A stretch of 64,000 nt of DNA from Azorhizobium caulinodans ORS 571 (lineage in GTDB: Bacteria > Pseudomonadota > Alphaproteobacteria > Rhizobiales > Xanthobacteraceae), in NCBI RefSeq assembly GCF_000010525.1, contig NC_009937.1, forward strand, positions 3,291,501-3,355,500. Reading direction: 5' to 3'. Shown here in pieces: positions 9,230 through 17,995 of the stretch. How positions within the stretch are numbered: the stretch's first letter is position 1; each line of letters starts with the position of its first letter. The position numbers were made by a program, and so were the translations under genes. Under the pieces are notes generated by a model that saw only the letters and a list, made by a program, of their open reading frames with translations, was not told the DNA's origin and did no database searches.

Positions 9230-10645
9230 ATGAGCCAGACGTCCCTCCAGCCGGTCCATGTGGTCGGCGGCGGCCTTGCCGGTTCCGAAGCGGCCTTCCA
9301 GCTCGCCGAACGCGGCGTGCCGGTGGTGCTGCACGAGATGCGCCCGGTGCGCGGCACGGAGGCCCATCACACGGACGGCCTTGCGGAACTCGTCTGCTCC
9401 AATTCCTTCCGCTCCGATGACGCCCAGACCAATGCGGTGGGCGTGCTGCACGCGGAGATGCGCCGCGCCGGCTCGCTCATCCTGCGCTGCGCCGATGCCA
9501 ATCAGGTCCCTGCCGGCGGAGCGCTGGCGGTGGATCGCGACGGTTTCTCGCAGGCGGTCACCGCCGCTCTGGCGGAACACCCCCTGGTGGAGATTCGCCG
9601 CGAGGAAGTCACCGCCATCCCGCCGGAGGAGTGGGACAACGTCATCATCGCCACCGGCCCCCTCACCTCGCCCGCGCTCGCGCAGGCGGTGCTGGAGCTG
9701 ACCGGCGAAAGCGCCCTCGCCTTCTTCGACGCCATCGCCCCGATCGTGCATCTGGACAGCATCGATTTGTCCAAGGCCTGGTTCCAGTCGCGCTATGACA
9801 AGGTGGGCCCCGGCGGCACGGGCGCGGATTACATCAACTGCCCGCTGGACAAGGAACAGTATGAGGCCTTCGTCGATGCGCTGCTGGCGTCCGAGAAGGT
9901 GCCGCTGCGCGATTTCGAGGCCAAGACGCCCTATTTCGACGGCTGCCTGCCCATCGAAGTGATGGCCGAACGCGGCCGCGAGACGCTCCGCTTCGGGCCC
10001 CTGAAGCCGGTCGGCCTCACCAATCCGCACAATCCGGATGTGAAGCCCCACGCCGTCATCCAGCTGCGGCAGGATAACAAGCTGGGCACGCTCTATAATC
10101 TGGTCGGCTTCCAGACCAAGATGCGCCATGGCGAGCAGGTGCGCGTGTTCCGCACCATTCCCGGCCTTGAGAATGCGGAGTTCGCCCGGCTCGGCGGCCT
10201 GCATCGCAACACCTATCTGAACTCGCCTCGCCTGCTTGACGGCACCCTGCGCCTGAAGGCGGCGCCCCGCCTGCGCTTCGCCGGCCAGATCACCGGTTGC
10301 GAAGGCTATGTGGAAAGCGCCGCCGTGGGCCTCATGGCCGGCCGCTTCGCGGCCGCAGAACGCCGGGGCGAAGCCCTGGTGCCGCCGCCCGCCACCACAG
10401 CCCATGGGGCGCTCCTCGCCCACATCACCGGCGGGCATATCGAGACGGTGGATGCCGGCCCGCGCTCCTTCCAGCCCATGAACGTCAATTTCGGCCTGTT
10501 TCCGCAGCTCGACGTGAGCCCCAAGGGGGCCGACGGCAAGCGCCTGCGCGGGTCGGAGAAGACGCTCGCCAAGAAGCGCCTGCTGGCGGAACGGGCACTT
10601 TCCGACATGAGCGCGTGGCTCGACACGCCCGCCGCGGCGGCGTAA
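9230..10645 (+). CDS. trmFO: Methylene-THF:tRNA (uracil-54-C5)-methyltransferase
   Basis: Makes ribothymidine 54 in the T-loop of tRNA using methylenetetrahydrofolate as carbon donor and FADH2 as reductant. The 471-residue length is normal. The N-terminal FAD-binding motif [19 protein letters not shown] and the family motif [10 protein letters not shown], which contains the conserved cysteine, are both present. C-terminal motifs such as [14 protein letters not shown] also fit TrmFO. The ATG at 9230 puts the Rossmann glycine motif immediately after the start. The next gene begins 8 bases after the stop, so the two are probably co-transcribed. Confidence 0.95.
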   Translation: MSQTSLQPVHVVGGGLAGSEAAFQLAERGVPVVLHEMRPVRGTEAHHTDGLAELVCSNSFRSDDAQTNAVGVLHAEMRRAGSLILRCADANQVPAGGALAVDRDGFSQAVTAALAEHPLVEIRREEVTAIPPEEWDNVIIATGPLTSPALAQAVLELTGESALAFFDAIAPIVHLDSIDLSKAWFQSRYDKVGPGGTGADYINCPLDKEQYEAFVDALLASEKVPLRDFEAKTPYFDGCLPIEVMAERGRETLRFGPLKPVGLTNPHNPDVKPHAVIQLRQDNKLGTLYNLVGFQTKMRHGEQVRVFRTIPGLENAEFARLGGLHRNTYLNSPRLLDGTLRLKAAPRLRFAGQITGCEGYVESAAVGLMAGRFAAAERRGEALVPPPATTAHGALLAHITGGHIETVDAGPRSFQPMNVNFGLFPQLDVSPKGADGKRLRGSEKTLAKKRLLAERALSDMSAWLDTPAAAA

Positions 10646-10653
10646 GAGGCGCC

Positions 10654-11757
10654 ATGCCGAGGCTGAAACGCTCCGTGCCGCCGGTCGAACACCAGGCGGA
10701 CCCTTCCCGCTTCACCGTGGACACGGTGCTGAAGCGCGACGTGTTCTCCACCGTCGAGCGCGGCACCTGGACCGATCGCGCGGGCGTCGCCCATCCCGCC
10801 GTGCGCCGCCGCTGGAACGAGGTCTCGCCCTGGTTCGCGCTGCTTGCCGCGCGTCTCGCCGCCCATGAGGTGAATGCGCTGGAGAAGGTGCAGTCCACCG
10901 GCGTCACCACGCCGCTGCTCGCCGTGGGCAAGCGCTTTCTGGTGCGCGGCTGGATCGAGGGCGTGCCGCTCCAGATCGCCCGGCCCACCGGCGATCTGCA
11001 CTTCTTCACCTCCGCCCGCGAGGCCCTGCGCACGCTCCATCGCGCCGGCTATGTGCATAACGATCTCGCCAAGCAGCAGAACTGGCTGCGCGGGGCGGAT
11101 GGCGAAGCCTGGCTGATGGATTTCCAACTGGCCATGCCCTTCAGCCGCCGCTCCAAGATCGGCCGCGTGCTCGCCTATGAGGACCTGCGCCACCTGCTGA
11201 AGCACAAGCGCACCTATTGCCCCGAGGCCCTCACGGCCCGCGAGCGCACCATGCTCGCCACCAAGAGCCTGCCCACCCGCATCTGGATGGCCACCGGAAA
11301 GCGCGTCTATCGCTTCGTCACCCGCAACCTCATGTCCTATTCGGACACCGAGGGGCGCGGGCCACGCGTCACCCAGGTCGCCCCCCGCATCGCCGACGCG
11401 CTGAAGGCCCATCCGGCAGTGGCCGATGTCCATATGGCCGATTTCCAGACGCTGGGCGGCAAGGTGGGCCTCTATGCCTTCGTGGAACCCAAGGCGCCCA
11501 TGACCGCCGAGGCCCTGCGCGAGCATCTGGCGCAGGCGCTGCCGGACCGACCGCACCTCGACCACCTCCAGATCATCCCTCGCCTGCCCCGCGCAGCCGA
11601 TGGCACGGTGCGCGACGACCTGCTGCTGCTGGTCGCCCGCAACCAGATTGAGATGCTGGATGCGCTGGCGGGTGACGATGATACCCGCACGCTGGTGGCA
11701 GACATCGCGCGCGGCCGTCTCAATCTCACGGACCGCATCACCCGCCCGGCCGCCTGA
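10654..11757 (+). CDS. Kinase-like protein fused to a degenerate AMP-binding C-terminal domain
   Basis: 367 residues with two parts. Residues ~20-235 resemble the RIO/WaaP-like small-molecule or protein kinase group: catalytic loop VHNDLAKQQNWL (135-145) and MDFQLA (155-160) in place of the usual DFG. Residues ~243-325 look like the C-terminal lid of acyl-CoA/AMP-forming ligases (PRIADALKAHPAVADVHMAD; LPRAADGTVRDD). The lysine that canonical lids carry in TGK is a threonine here (DGT), so the lid cannot do adenylation chemistry alone. It follows trmFO by 8 bases. The substrate is unknown; the fusion suggests regulation of, or binding to, a carrier or ligase partner, which is inference. Start ATG at 10654 is chosen because it follows trmFO directly and begins the conserved region. 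Confidence 0.75.
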   Translation: MPRLKRSVPPVEHQADPSRFTVDTVLKRDVFSTVERGTWTDRAGVAHPAVRRRWNEVSPWFALLAARLAAHEVNALEKVQSTGVTTPLLAVGKRFLVRGWIEGVPLQIARPTGDLHFFTSAREALRTLHRAGYVHNDLAKQQNWLRGADGEAWLMDFQLAMPFSRRSKIGRVLAYEDLRHLLKHKRTYCPEALTARERTMLATKSLPTRIWMATGKRVYRFVTRNLMSYSDTEGRGPRVTQVAPRIADALKAHPAVADVHMADFQTLGGKVGLYAFVEPKAPMTAEALREHLAQALPDRPHLDHLQIIPRLPRAADGTVRDDLLLLVARNQIEMLDALAGDDDTRTLVADIARGRLNLTDRITRPAA

Positions 11758-11773
11758 CGGGGCGGGTCGCCCT

Positions 11774-12667
11774 TCAGCGCGTGCGCGCCGAGGCCCGCCA
11801 GAGCGTCCACTGCCGGCGCAGGGCGGAGAGGCCGCCCACGCGGGCGAAGGGGTCCTTAAGGCGCTCCAGCGCCTTCAGATCACCCGGCACCAGCGCAAGG
11901 GTGAGGAAGGCGGGCGCCAGCGCCGGATCGAGCCCGGCCAGCGCCTTCTCCGCTTCCATGAGATGGCGCGCGGCTTGGGTGCGCAGATCGGCCAGCGTCG
12001 CGAGGATGCCCGGCGTCGGCTTGCGGGCCACCACCTCGTCGCGGCTGGAGCCGTGGCGCTTCAGCACATCGAGCGGCAGGAAGCACTGCCCGCGCGCCGC
12101 ATGCACCGGCAGGGCCCGCATCAGGCCCGCCAGCGCAATGGCGACCCCTCCATGCCCGCAGGCATTGGCCAGAGCCGGACGCGGGCCGCCGCCGAGGATA
12201 TGGGCGGAGAGCTGGAGCAGCGCCGAAGCGGTCTCGCCCGCATAGCCCTCCAGATCGTTCATGCTCGGCATGGGGTCGTCATAGAGATCGAACACCCGCG
12301 CCTCGATGAGATTCAGCAGCGCGCCGCGCGGCAGGCTGTAGCGGCCGATGGTGCCGAGCAGGGCGCTCGCCACCGGATGGCCGCCCACTTCGCCGCGTCC
12401 GTGGCCCTCGATCAGTTCGCGCCACCATTGCAGGCGCACCTCCCCGGGCAGGGCTTCGCGCACGACCTCGCGCACACGGGCGACTTCCACGTTGAAGGCA
12501 TAGAGGGCGAACAGGTCCTGCCGCTTGTCCGCCGGGGCGAACAGCGCGGCGAGGAAGCGGTCGCGGTCCTGCGCCCGCACGAGATCGGTGCAATAGGCGT
12601 AGTCGCTCGCCGCCGCCGGCGTGGCGGCGAGGGCGGGCGGAACGCCGAAATCAGGCGGCAGGCTCAT
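11774..12667 (-). CDS. Squalene/phytoene synthase-fold protein, NDUFAF6-like
   Basis: 297 residues of the squalene/phytoene synthase superfamily (YAYCTDLVRAQDRDRFLAAL; RLQWWRELIEGHG; QCFLPLDVLKRHG). The aspartate-rich metal motifs of active head-to-head prenyl synthases are not clear: the expected sites read DLYDDPMPS and GGVAIALAGLMRAL. This matches the NDUFAF6 branch, mitochondrial complex I assembly factors descended from alphaproteobacteria. Its place at the end of the yajC-secD-secF-DUF498 run, beside the NDUFAF3 homologue, supports an assembly role rather than isoprenoid synthesis. Separated from the preceding gene by 15 bases, so likely the last gene of the operon. Confidence 0.8.
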   Translation of the reverse strand: MSLPPDFGVPPALAATPAAASDYAYCTDLVRAQDRDRFLAALFAPADKRQDLFALYAFNVEVARVREVVREALPGEVRLQWWRELIEGHGRGEVGGHPVASALLGTIGRYSLPRGALLNLIEARVFDLYDDPMPSMNDLEGYAGETASALLQLSAHILGGGPRPALANACGHGGVAIALAGLMRALPVHAARGQCFLPLDVLKRHGSSRDEVVARKPTPGILATLADLRTQAARHLMEAEKALAGLDPALAPAFLTLALVPGDLKALERLKDPFARVGGLSALRRQWTLWRASARTR

Positions 12668-12682
12668 GAACGAGGCCCCCGG

Positions 12683-13063
12683 TCACAGGGCAACGAGCCC
12701 CGCCCCCACCAGCCGCCCTTCCCCGAGCAGCACATTGTAGGTGGCGGCGGCGGCAGAGGTGGGCATGAGTTCGAACCGCAGGCCCGCCTCGCGCAGCAGC
12801 GCCTTCAGCGGCTCCTTGAGGATCGCCGGGTCCTTGCCGGTGCCGAGGAACAGGAGCTCGAAGCGCTCCGCCTCGGCGAGGATGGGCGCGAGCGCCGCCG
12901 CGTCGATGTCGGCGAAGCGCTCCACCGTCCAGGGCCGGATTCCGCTCGGCAGAGCGAGGATCGACCCCGGATGGGACATGTTGTGGAAGTGGAAGAAGCG
13001 CGGGCCGTAGCCGTCGATCGGCACCTGCCGGGGCAGGAAGGGCGAACCGTCGGGATCGGCCAT
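12683..13063 (-). CDS. Mth938-like (DUF498) domain protein, NDUFAF3 homologue
   Basis: 126 residues. The family signature is visible in RFFHFHNMSHPGSILALPSG and in ELLFLGTGKD, followed by a conserved C-terminus (PTSAAAATYNVLLGEGRLVG). Human NDUFAF3 belongs to this family and assembles the peripheral arm of complex I; the linkage of this family to secD/secF in bacteria is a known conserved neighbourhood. It sits 13 bases downstream of secF and 15 bases upstream of the NDUFAF6-like gene. Cytoplasmic, no signal peptide. Confidence 0.85.
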   Translation of the reverse strand: MADPDGSPFLPRQVPIDGYGPRFFHFHNMSHPGSILALPSGIRPWTVERFADIDAAALAPILAEAERFELLFLGTGKDPAILKEPLKALLREAGLRFELMPTSAAAATYNVLLGEGRLVGAGLVAL

Positions 13064-13076
13064 GCCGCGCGCCTCC

Positions 13077-14042
13077 TCAGGCCTTGGCGGGACGCGAGGC
13101 GTCCTTGCTCTCCCCGCCCTCTTCCGCAGCCTCCTTGCCCACCACGGTGGACGAGCGCAGGCCGAGATGGATGAGGATGGGCGCGGCCACGAAGATGGTG
13201 GAATAGGTGCCGATGATGACGCCCACGGCCATGGCCAGCGAGAAGCCGCGCAGCACCTCGCCGCCGAAGAGATAGAGCGCCATGGTGGCGAGGAAGGTGG
13301 TGAGCGAGACGATGATGGTACGCGAGAAGGTCGCGTTCACCGCAATGTCCAGCAGCTCGGGCAGCGGGATCTTCTTGTAGCGGCGCAGCATCTCGCGGAT
13401 GCGGTCGTACACCACCACCGTATCGTTGAGCGAATAGCCCATGATGGTGAGGATGGCGGCAATCGACGTCAGGTCGAAATCGATCCCCAGCGCCGAATAG
13501 ATCAGCAGCGTGACGAAGATGTCGTGCGCCGTGGTCACCAGCGCGCCGACGGCGAACTGCCACTCGAAGCGGAACCACAGATAGATCAGAACCACCACCG
13601 CGCCGAGCACCAGCGCGAGGATGGACTGGCGGACCAGCTCGGACGACACGCTCGGGCCGACGGTCTCCACGCGGCGGACGGTGAAGTCCTGGCCGAGCGC
13701 GGTACGCACCTTGTCCACGATGGCCTGCTGGCCGGCGTCGTCGGCGCCCACCCGCCCGACGCGGATCAGCACGTCGCGGGCCGAGCCGAATTCCTGGATC
13801 TGCACATCGCCGAGATCGCTGTCGGTGAGCTGCTCGCGCAGCACGCTGAGATCGGCGGCCTGCTGGGACGACTGGGCCTCGATGAGCGTGCCGCCCCGGA
13901 AGTCGATGCCGAGGTTGAAGCCGACGGTGACGAACATCGCCACCGCCAGAAGCGTCATCAGCGCGGAGAGCGGGAAGGTCACGCGGCGCAGCCGCATGAA
14001 GCCGATGTTGGTATGCGCCGGGAGGTAATTGATCAAAGGCAT
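13077..14042 (-). CDS. secF: Protein translocase subunit SecF
   Basis: Inner-membrane partner of SecD that uses the proton motive force to complete Sec export. 321 residues, six predicted membrane segments with a periplasmic P1-like loop after the first. Typical motifs are VGFNLGIDFRGGTLIE near the N-terminus and GYSLNDTVVVYDRIRE in the third conserved block. It starts 13 bases after the secD stop codon in the same direction. Confidence 0.95.
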   Translation of the reverse strand: MPLINYLPAHTNIGFMRLRRVTFPLSALMTLLAVAMFVTVGFNLGIDFRGGTLIEAQSSQQAADLSVLREQLTDSDLGDVQIQEFGSARDVLIRVGRVGADDAGQQAIVDKVRTALGQDFTVRRVETVGPSVSSELVRQSILALVLGAVVVLIYLWFRFEWQFAVGALVTTAHDIFVTLLIYSALGIDFDLTSIAAILTIMGYSLNDTVVVYDRIREMLRRYKKIPLPELLDIAVNATFSRTIIVSLTTFLATMALYLFGGEVLRGFSLAMAVGVIIGTYSTIFVAAPILIHLGLRSSTVVGKEAAEEGGESKDASRPAKA

Positions 14043-14055
14043 GGGCGGCGCACTC

Positions 14056-15663
14056 TCAGATGGGCAGCTTGGCCGGACGCCGCCACTTCACCCACAGCGC
14101 GATCATCAGGCGCGTCAGCGTGTAGGCGGTGAAGACGGTGGTCAGGAGGCCAAGGATATAGGTGACGGCGAAGCCGCGCACGGGGCCGGAGCCGCCGAGC
14201 AGGAACAGGATGACCGCCGTCGCGAGCGAGGTGAGGTTCGCGTCGAGGATGGTGCCCAGCGCGAAGGAGAAGCCCTTGTCGATGGCGGCGATGGCCGAAC
14301 GGCCCTCGCGTGCCTCGTCGCGGATGCGCTCGAAGATCACCACGTTCGAGTCCACGGCCATGCCGATGGTCAGCACCACGCCCGCGATGCCCGGCAGGGT
14401 CAGCGTGGCGCCCAGCAGCGACTGGAGGGCGAACATCAGGGTGATGTGGATGGCGAGCGCGACCAGCGCGAAGGCGCCGAAGAGGCCGTACACCGCCAGC
14501 ATGAACACCGTGACGAGAGCCGCGGCGACATAAGCGGCGGTCTTGCCGGCCTGGATCGAATCCTGGCCGAGGCTCGGACCCACGGTGCGCTCCTCCACCA
14601 CCTTCAGCGGCGCCGGCAGCGCGCCAGCGCGCAGCAGGATGGCGAGGTCGTTGGCCTGCTGGACGGTGAAGTTGCCGGAAATCTGGCCCGAGCCGCCGAG
14701 GATGGGCTCGCGGATCACCGGCGCGGAGATCACCTGATTGTCCAGCACGATGGCGAAGGGCCGGCCCACCGCTTCCTGCGTGGTGGCGGCGAAGCGCTTG
14801 GCACCGTTGTTGTTGAAGCGGAAGGTGACGATGGGCTGGCGGGAATTCTGGTCGAAGCCCGGCTGGGCGTCGGTGAGGTCCTCACCGGACACACGCACCT
14901 GCTTCTCCACCAGATAGGGCGCGCCCTCGGCGGACTGGAGCACTTCGGATTCCGGCGGCGGACGGCCTTCCATCGCCTGCTGCGGCGACATGGACTGGTC
15001 CACCATGCGGAACGACAGCTTGGCGGTCTGGCCGAGCAGCGCCTTCAGGCGCTGGGGGTCCTGCAGACCGGGGACCTGCACCAGGATGCGGTCGGCGCCC
15101 TGGCGCTGGATGGTCGGCTCCACCGTGCCGAGCTGGTCGATACGGCGGCGGATGATCTCGATGGACTGGTCCACCGCGGAGCGCACGCGGGCATTGATGC
15201 CGGCTTCGGTGAGCGAGACGGTGATCTGGCCGTCGGCGCCGGAGGAAACGGTGATGTCGTTCTCGCCCGTATTCCCGCCGAGGAAGGCGTTCACCACCGG
15301 AGTCGCGAGCTTGCGCAGCTCGGTCAGGGCGTTCTGGGTGTCGTTGGGATCACGCAGGCGCAGCTGGATGGTGGTGTCGCGGATGGCGAGGCCGGTGTAG
15401 CCGATCTTGGCATCCCGCAGCACGCGTCGCACGTCGTCGCGGACCTGTTCCGCACGCTCCTTGCGCACGGCAGCGGAATCCACTTCCAGCAGGATGTGGC
15501 TGCCGCCCTGGAGGTCGAGGCCGAGCGTGACACGGCTGTTGGCGAGCCAGGACGGCAGGTGTTGAAGCACCGATGCCGGCAGCAGGTTGGGGACGGCGAA
15601 CAGGATTCCGAACGCTGTGACCAGGAGGATCAGCGCCGTCTTCAGCCTGGAGAAGTGCAGCAT
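14056..15663 (-). CDS. secD: Protein translocase subunit SecD
   Basis: Inner-membrane component of the SecDF export motor. From the ATG at 15663 (MLHFSRLKTALILLV) the protein is 535 residues, a normal size; an upstream in-frame start at 15750 would add 29 residues overlapping the end of yajC and is not preferred. Motifs: LGLDLQGGSHILLEVD after the first membrane helix, a large periplasmic domain, then a C-terminal bundle with IGMAVDSNVVIFERIRDE. It lies 34 bases downstream of yajC. Confidence 0.95.
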   Translation of the reverse strand: MLHFSRLKTALILLVTAFGILFAVPNLLPASVLQHLPSWLANSRVTLGLDLQGGSHILLEVDSAAVRKERAEQVRDDVRRVLRDAKIGYTGLAIRDTTIQLRLRDPNDTQNALTELRKLATPVVNAFLGGNTGENDITVSSGADGQITVSLTEAGINARVRSAVDQSIEIIRRRIDQLGTVEPTIQRQGADRILVQVPGLQDPQRLKALLGQTAKLSFRMVDQSMSPQQAMEGRPPPESEVLQSAEGAPYLVEKQVRVSGEDLTDAQPGFDQNSRQPIVTFRFNNNGAKRFAATTQEAVGRPFAIVLDNQVISAPVIREPILGGSGQISGNFTVQQANDLAILLRAGALPAPLKVVEERTVGPSLGQDSIQAGKTAAYVAAALVTVFMLAVYGLFGAFALVALAIHITLMFALQSLLGATLTLPGIAGVVLTIGMAVDSNVVIFERIRDEAREGRSAIAAIDKGFSFALGTILDANLTSLATAVILFLLGGSGPVRGFAVTYILGLLTTVFTAYTLTRLMIALWVKWRRPAKLPI

Positions 15664-15697
15664 CGTCTCTGTCTTGTTCTGGCGGGGGGCGGCGGCG

Positions 15698-16042
15698 TCA
15701 GGCCGCCGTCTCGTCCTTGGCCGGCTCGCCCTTGGAACGGACCACGGCAATCTGGGAGCGCAGCTGGCGCACCTTCACATTGTCGGCGATCTGCATCTCG
15801 ATCTCGGCGTCATCAACCACCTTGACCACCTTGCCCACAAGGCCGCCGTTGGTGATGACCACGTCGCCGCGGCGCAGCGAGTTCACCATCTCTTGATGGG
15901 CCTTCGCCTTCTTCTGCTGCGGGCGCAGGATGAGGAAGTACATCACCACGAAAATCAGCACGAACGGCGCGAGCTGAATGAGCATGTCGGCCCCGCCGGC
16001 AGCCGGTGCGGCGCCTTGAGCGAAAGCGGGCGATATGAACAT
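15698..16042 (-). CDS. yajC: Preprotein translocase subunit YajC
   Basis: Small single-span accessory subunit of the SecDF complex. From the ATG at 16042 (MFISPAFAQGAA) it is 114 residues, with one membrane helix (PFVLIFVVMYFLILRPQ) followed by the hallmark QQKKAKAHQEM and LRRGDVVITNGGLVGKV. It heads the minus-strand run yajC-secD-secF-DUF498-NDUFAF6-like, with gaps of 13-34 bases, so one transcript is likely. Confidence 0.93.
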   Translation of the reverse strand: MFISPAFAQGAAPAAGGADMLIQLAPFVLIFVVMYFLILRPQQKKAKAHQEMVNSLRRGDVVITNGGLVGKVVKVVDDAEIEMQIADNVKVRQLRSQIAVVRSKGEPAKDETAA

Positions 16043-16246
16043 TGTGTCCTCGTTCTCTTCTGAAGGGAGGGATGGGTCCAATCCACGACGGACGCCCGTG
16101 CCGAAGCGGCGGGACTATACCGGCGGCGCCCGCGAATGCAAACGCGCCTGTGGGCGGCGTTTGATGCACTTGACCCGGTGCGGAAATAAGGCTCCCAAGA
16201 TGGCCGCCCGTTCCAAGGGGGAGCGGCGGCACGGAACGATGGACCC

Positions 16247-17041
16247 ATGCGGCACAGCAGGATCTTGGCGGATGTCGGCGCGGCCCTGCGCTTCTACTCG
16301 CGCATCCCCGTCCCCGCCGGCGCCGCCGAGGACGCCTTCGCGCCCCCGGACCTGAAGCGCATCGCCTATGCGGTGCCGCTGGCCGGTGCCGCCATCGGCC
16401 TTGCCGGCGCAGCGATTCTCATCGGCGCGCACGCCCTCGGCCTGCCGAACCTCGTGGCGGCCATCCTCGCCGTCCTCACCTGCGTGCTGCTGACGGGCGC
16501 CCTGCACGAGGATGGCCTCGCCGACACGGCGGACGGTTTCGGCGGTGGCGCGAGCCGCCTGCGCCGCCTTGAAATCATGCGCGACAGCCGCATCGGCTCC
16601 TATGGCGCCTGCGCGCTCGTCTTCTCTCTGCTGCTGCGCGTCGCGCTGCTGGATGGCCTGCTCGCCCTCTCCCCGACCCGCGCCGCCCTCGCGCTCATTG
16701 CCGCCGCGAGCCTGTCGCGGGCGGCGGGGATGCTGCTGCTGGAATTCCTGCCGCCCGCACGCGCCGATGGGGCCTCGGCCGCCGCCGGCCAGCCCGGCGC
16801 GGACGCGGCGGTGCGCTCCGCCCTCGTGGGCGCCCTCCTCGCCACCCTGCTGATCGTGCCGAGCACCGGGGTCGGTGCCACGCTGATGGCGATCGGGCTC
16901 TCCGTGCTCGCTCTCTTTGCCATGACGCGGCTCTCCAACCGCCTGATCGGCGGCCAGACGGGGGATGTGGCCGGCGCGGTCCAGCAACTCTGTGAGATTG
17001 CCTTCCTCATGGGCGTGCTTATCTATGCAAGGCCGCACTGA
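16247..17041 (+). CDS. cobS: Adenosylcobinamide-GDP ribazoletransferase
   Basis: Joins adenosylcobinamide-GDP and alpha-ribazole, the last assembly step of adenosylcobalamin, at the inner membrane. 264 residues with several hydrophobic helices. The family motif ALHEDGLADTADGFGGG, whose aspartates bind divalent metal, is intact near residue 85-100, followed by EIMRDSRIGSYG. It is divergent from yajC across about 200 bases. No cobalamin riboswitch was recognised upstream. First gene of a plus-strand run with DUF1289, a protease and a CDF protein. Confidence 0.93.
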   Translation: MRHSRILADVGAALRFYSRIPVPAGAAEDAFAPPDLKRIAYAVPLAGAAIGLAGAAILIGAHALGLPNLVAAILAVLTCVLLTGALHEDGLADTADGFGGGASRLRRLEIMRDSRIGSYGACALVFSLLLRVALLDGLLALSPTRAALALIAAASLSRAAGMLLLEFLPPARADGASAAAGQPGADAAVRSALVGALLATLLIVPSTGVGATLMAIGLSVLALFAMTRLSNRLIGGQTGDVAGAVQQLCEIAFLMGVLIYARPH

Positions 17042-17050
17042 AGCAGTCCC

Positions 17051-17263
17051 ATGACCGAGAGCCAGAGCCCCATCGCCTCCCCCTGCATCAAGGTCTGCGT
17101 CGTCGATCCGCTCACCAGCGTGTGCGTGGGCTGCGGGCGCACGCTGCAGGAGATCGGAGGCTGGCTCGGCATGTCGGAGGAGCGCCGCGCCGCCGTCATG
17201 GCCGCGTTGCCCGCACGCCTCGCCCGGCTCCACCCGCGCAACCCAGACGCGATCCCGGATTGA
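17051..17263 (+). CDS. DUF1289 small cysteine-containing protein
   Basis: 70 residues. The DUF1289 pattern is clear: SPCIKVCVVDPLTSVCVGCG followed by RTLQEIGGWLGMSEERR, with four cysteines in a C-x3-C-x8-C-x2-C spacing that suggests a metal or Fe-S site. Ten bases after cobS and three before the aspartic protease gene, hence co-transcribed. Function unknown for the family. Confidence 0.88.
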   Translation: MTESQSPIASPCIKVCVVDPLTSVCVGCGRTLQEIGGWLGMSEERRAAVMAALPARLARLHPRNPDAIPD

Positions 17264-17266
17264 GGC

Positions 17267-17995
17267 ATGGGTCGCGACCGGCTGCTCTGGCTTCTCTTGG
17301 CCATCCTCCTCGGCGGCCTTCTCATCCTCGCGCTGAACCATGAGCAGGGCGAGGTCGCCGGCCTCTCGCTCGATCAGTTCGGCTCCCTCATCTATCTGGC
17401 GCCGCTGGGCCTCGTGGTGGGCGCCGGCATCCTGACCATGGCCCGCCGCAGCCTCGGCGAGACGCTGAGCGCCATCGCCTTCTGGCTGATGCTCGTAGCG
17501 GTGCTGGCCGTCGGCTACACCTATCGCGATCCGCTGCAACGGGTGGCGGAGCGGGTGATCGGCCAGCTTGTGCCCGGCTATGTGATTGCGGTGCCCGGAG
17601 CCGGCAACGTGGTCGAGGTCGCCCGCGGGGCGGACGGCGACTTTGCCGTGCGCGTGGGGCTCAATGGCGCGACGGTGCCCATGCTGCTCGACACCGGCGC
17701 CTCTTCGGTGGTGCTGACCCAGGAGGCCGCCCAGGCGGCGGGCATCGCCCTCGACCGGCTGAAATATGACGTTGCGGTGGACACCGCCAACGGCCGCACC
17801 CGCGCGGCCGCCGTGACGCTGGACCGCGTCAGCATTGGCAGTATCGTTGAATATAAGGTTCCGGCGCTTGTGGCTCCCGCCGGAATGCTGCGCACGCCAC
17901 TCCTCGGGATGAGCTTCCTCTCCCGGCTGGACGGCTTCGAGGTGCGCGGTGACAGGCTTGTGCTGCGGGGCCCGGGGGAGACGAAGACCAGATGA
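17267..17995 (+). CDS. Membrane-anchored retropepsin-like aspartic protease (TIGR02281 type)
   Basis: 242 residues. Three N-terminal hydrophobic stretches (residues ~5-20, 40-60, 75-90) are followed by a C-terminal protease domain. The catalytic motif MLLDTGASSVVLT matches clan AA enzymes, and the second half contains LLGMSFLSRLDGFEV, the usual LGM-FL motif of this family. Natural substrate unknown. It overlaps the next gene by 4 bases (ATGA). Confidence 0.88.
   Translation: MGRDRLLWLLLAILLGGLLILALNHEQGEVAGLSLDQFGSLIYLAPLGLVVGAGILTMARRSLGETLSAIAFWLMLVAVLAVGYTYRDPLQRVAERVIGQLVPGYVIAVPGAGNVVEVARGADGDFAVRVGLNGATVPMLLDTGASSVVLTQEAAQAAGIALDRLKYDVAVDTANGRTRAAAVTLDRVSIGSIVEYKVPALVAPAGMLRTPLLGMSFLSRLDGFEVRGDRLVLRGPGETKTR

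Noticed and set aside
11774-12667. Phytoene or squalene synthase (hopanoid/carotenoid pathway)
   Set aside because: Aspartate-rich metal motifs are not convincing and neighbours are secDF and an NDUFAF3 homologue, not isoprenoid genes.
14029-15825. 598-codon plus-strand frame over secD
   Set aside because: His/Gln/Arg-rich shadow product; secD on the other strand is unambiguous.
16043-16246. Cobalamin riboswitch before cobS
   Set aside because: No B12-box or conserved core was found in the 200-base leader.
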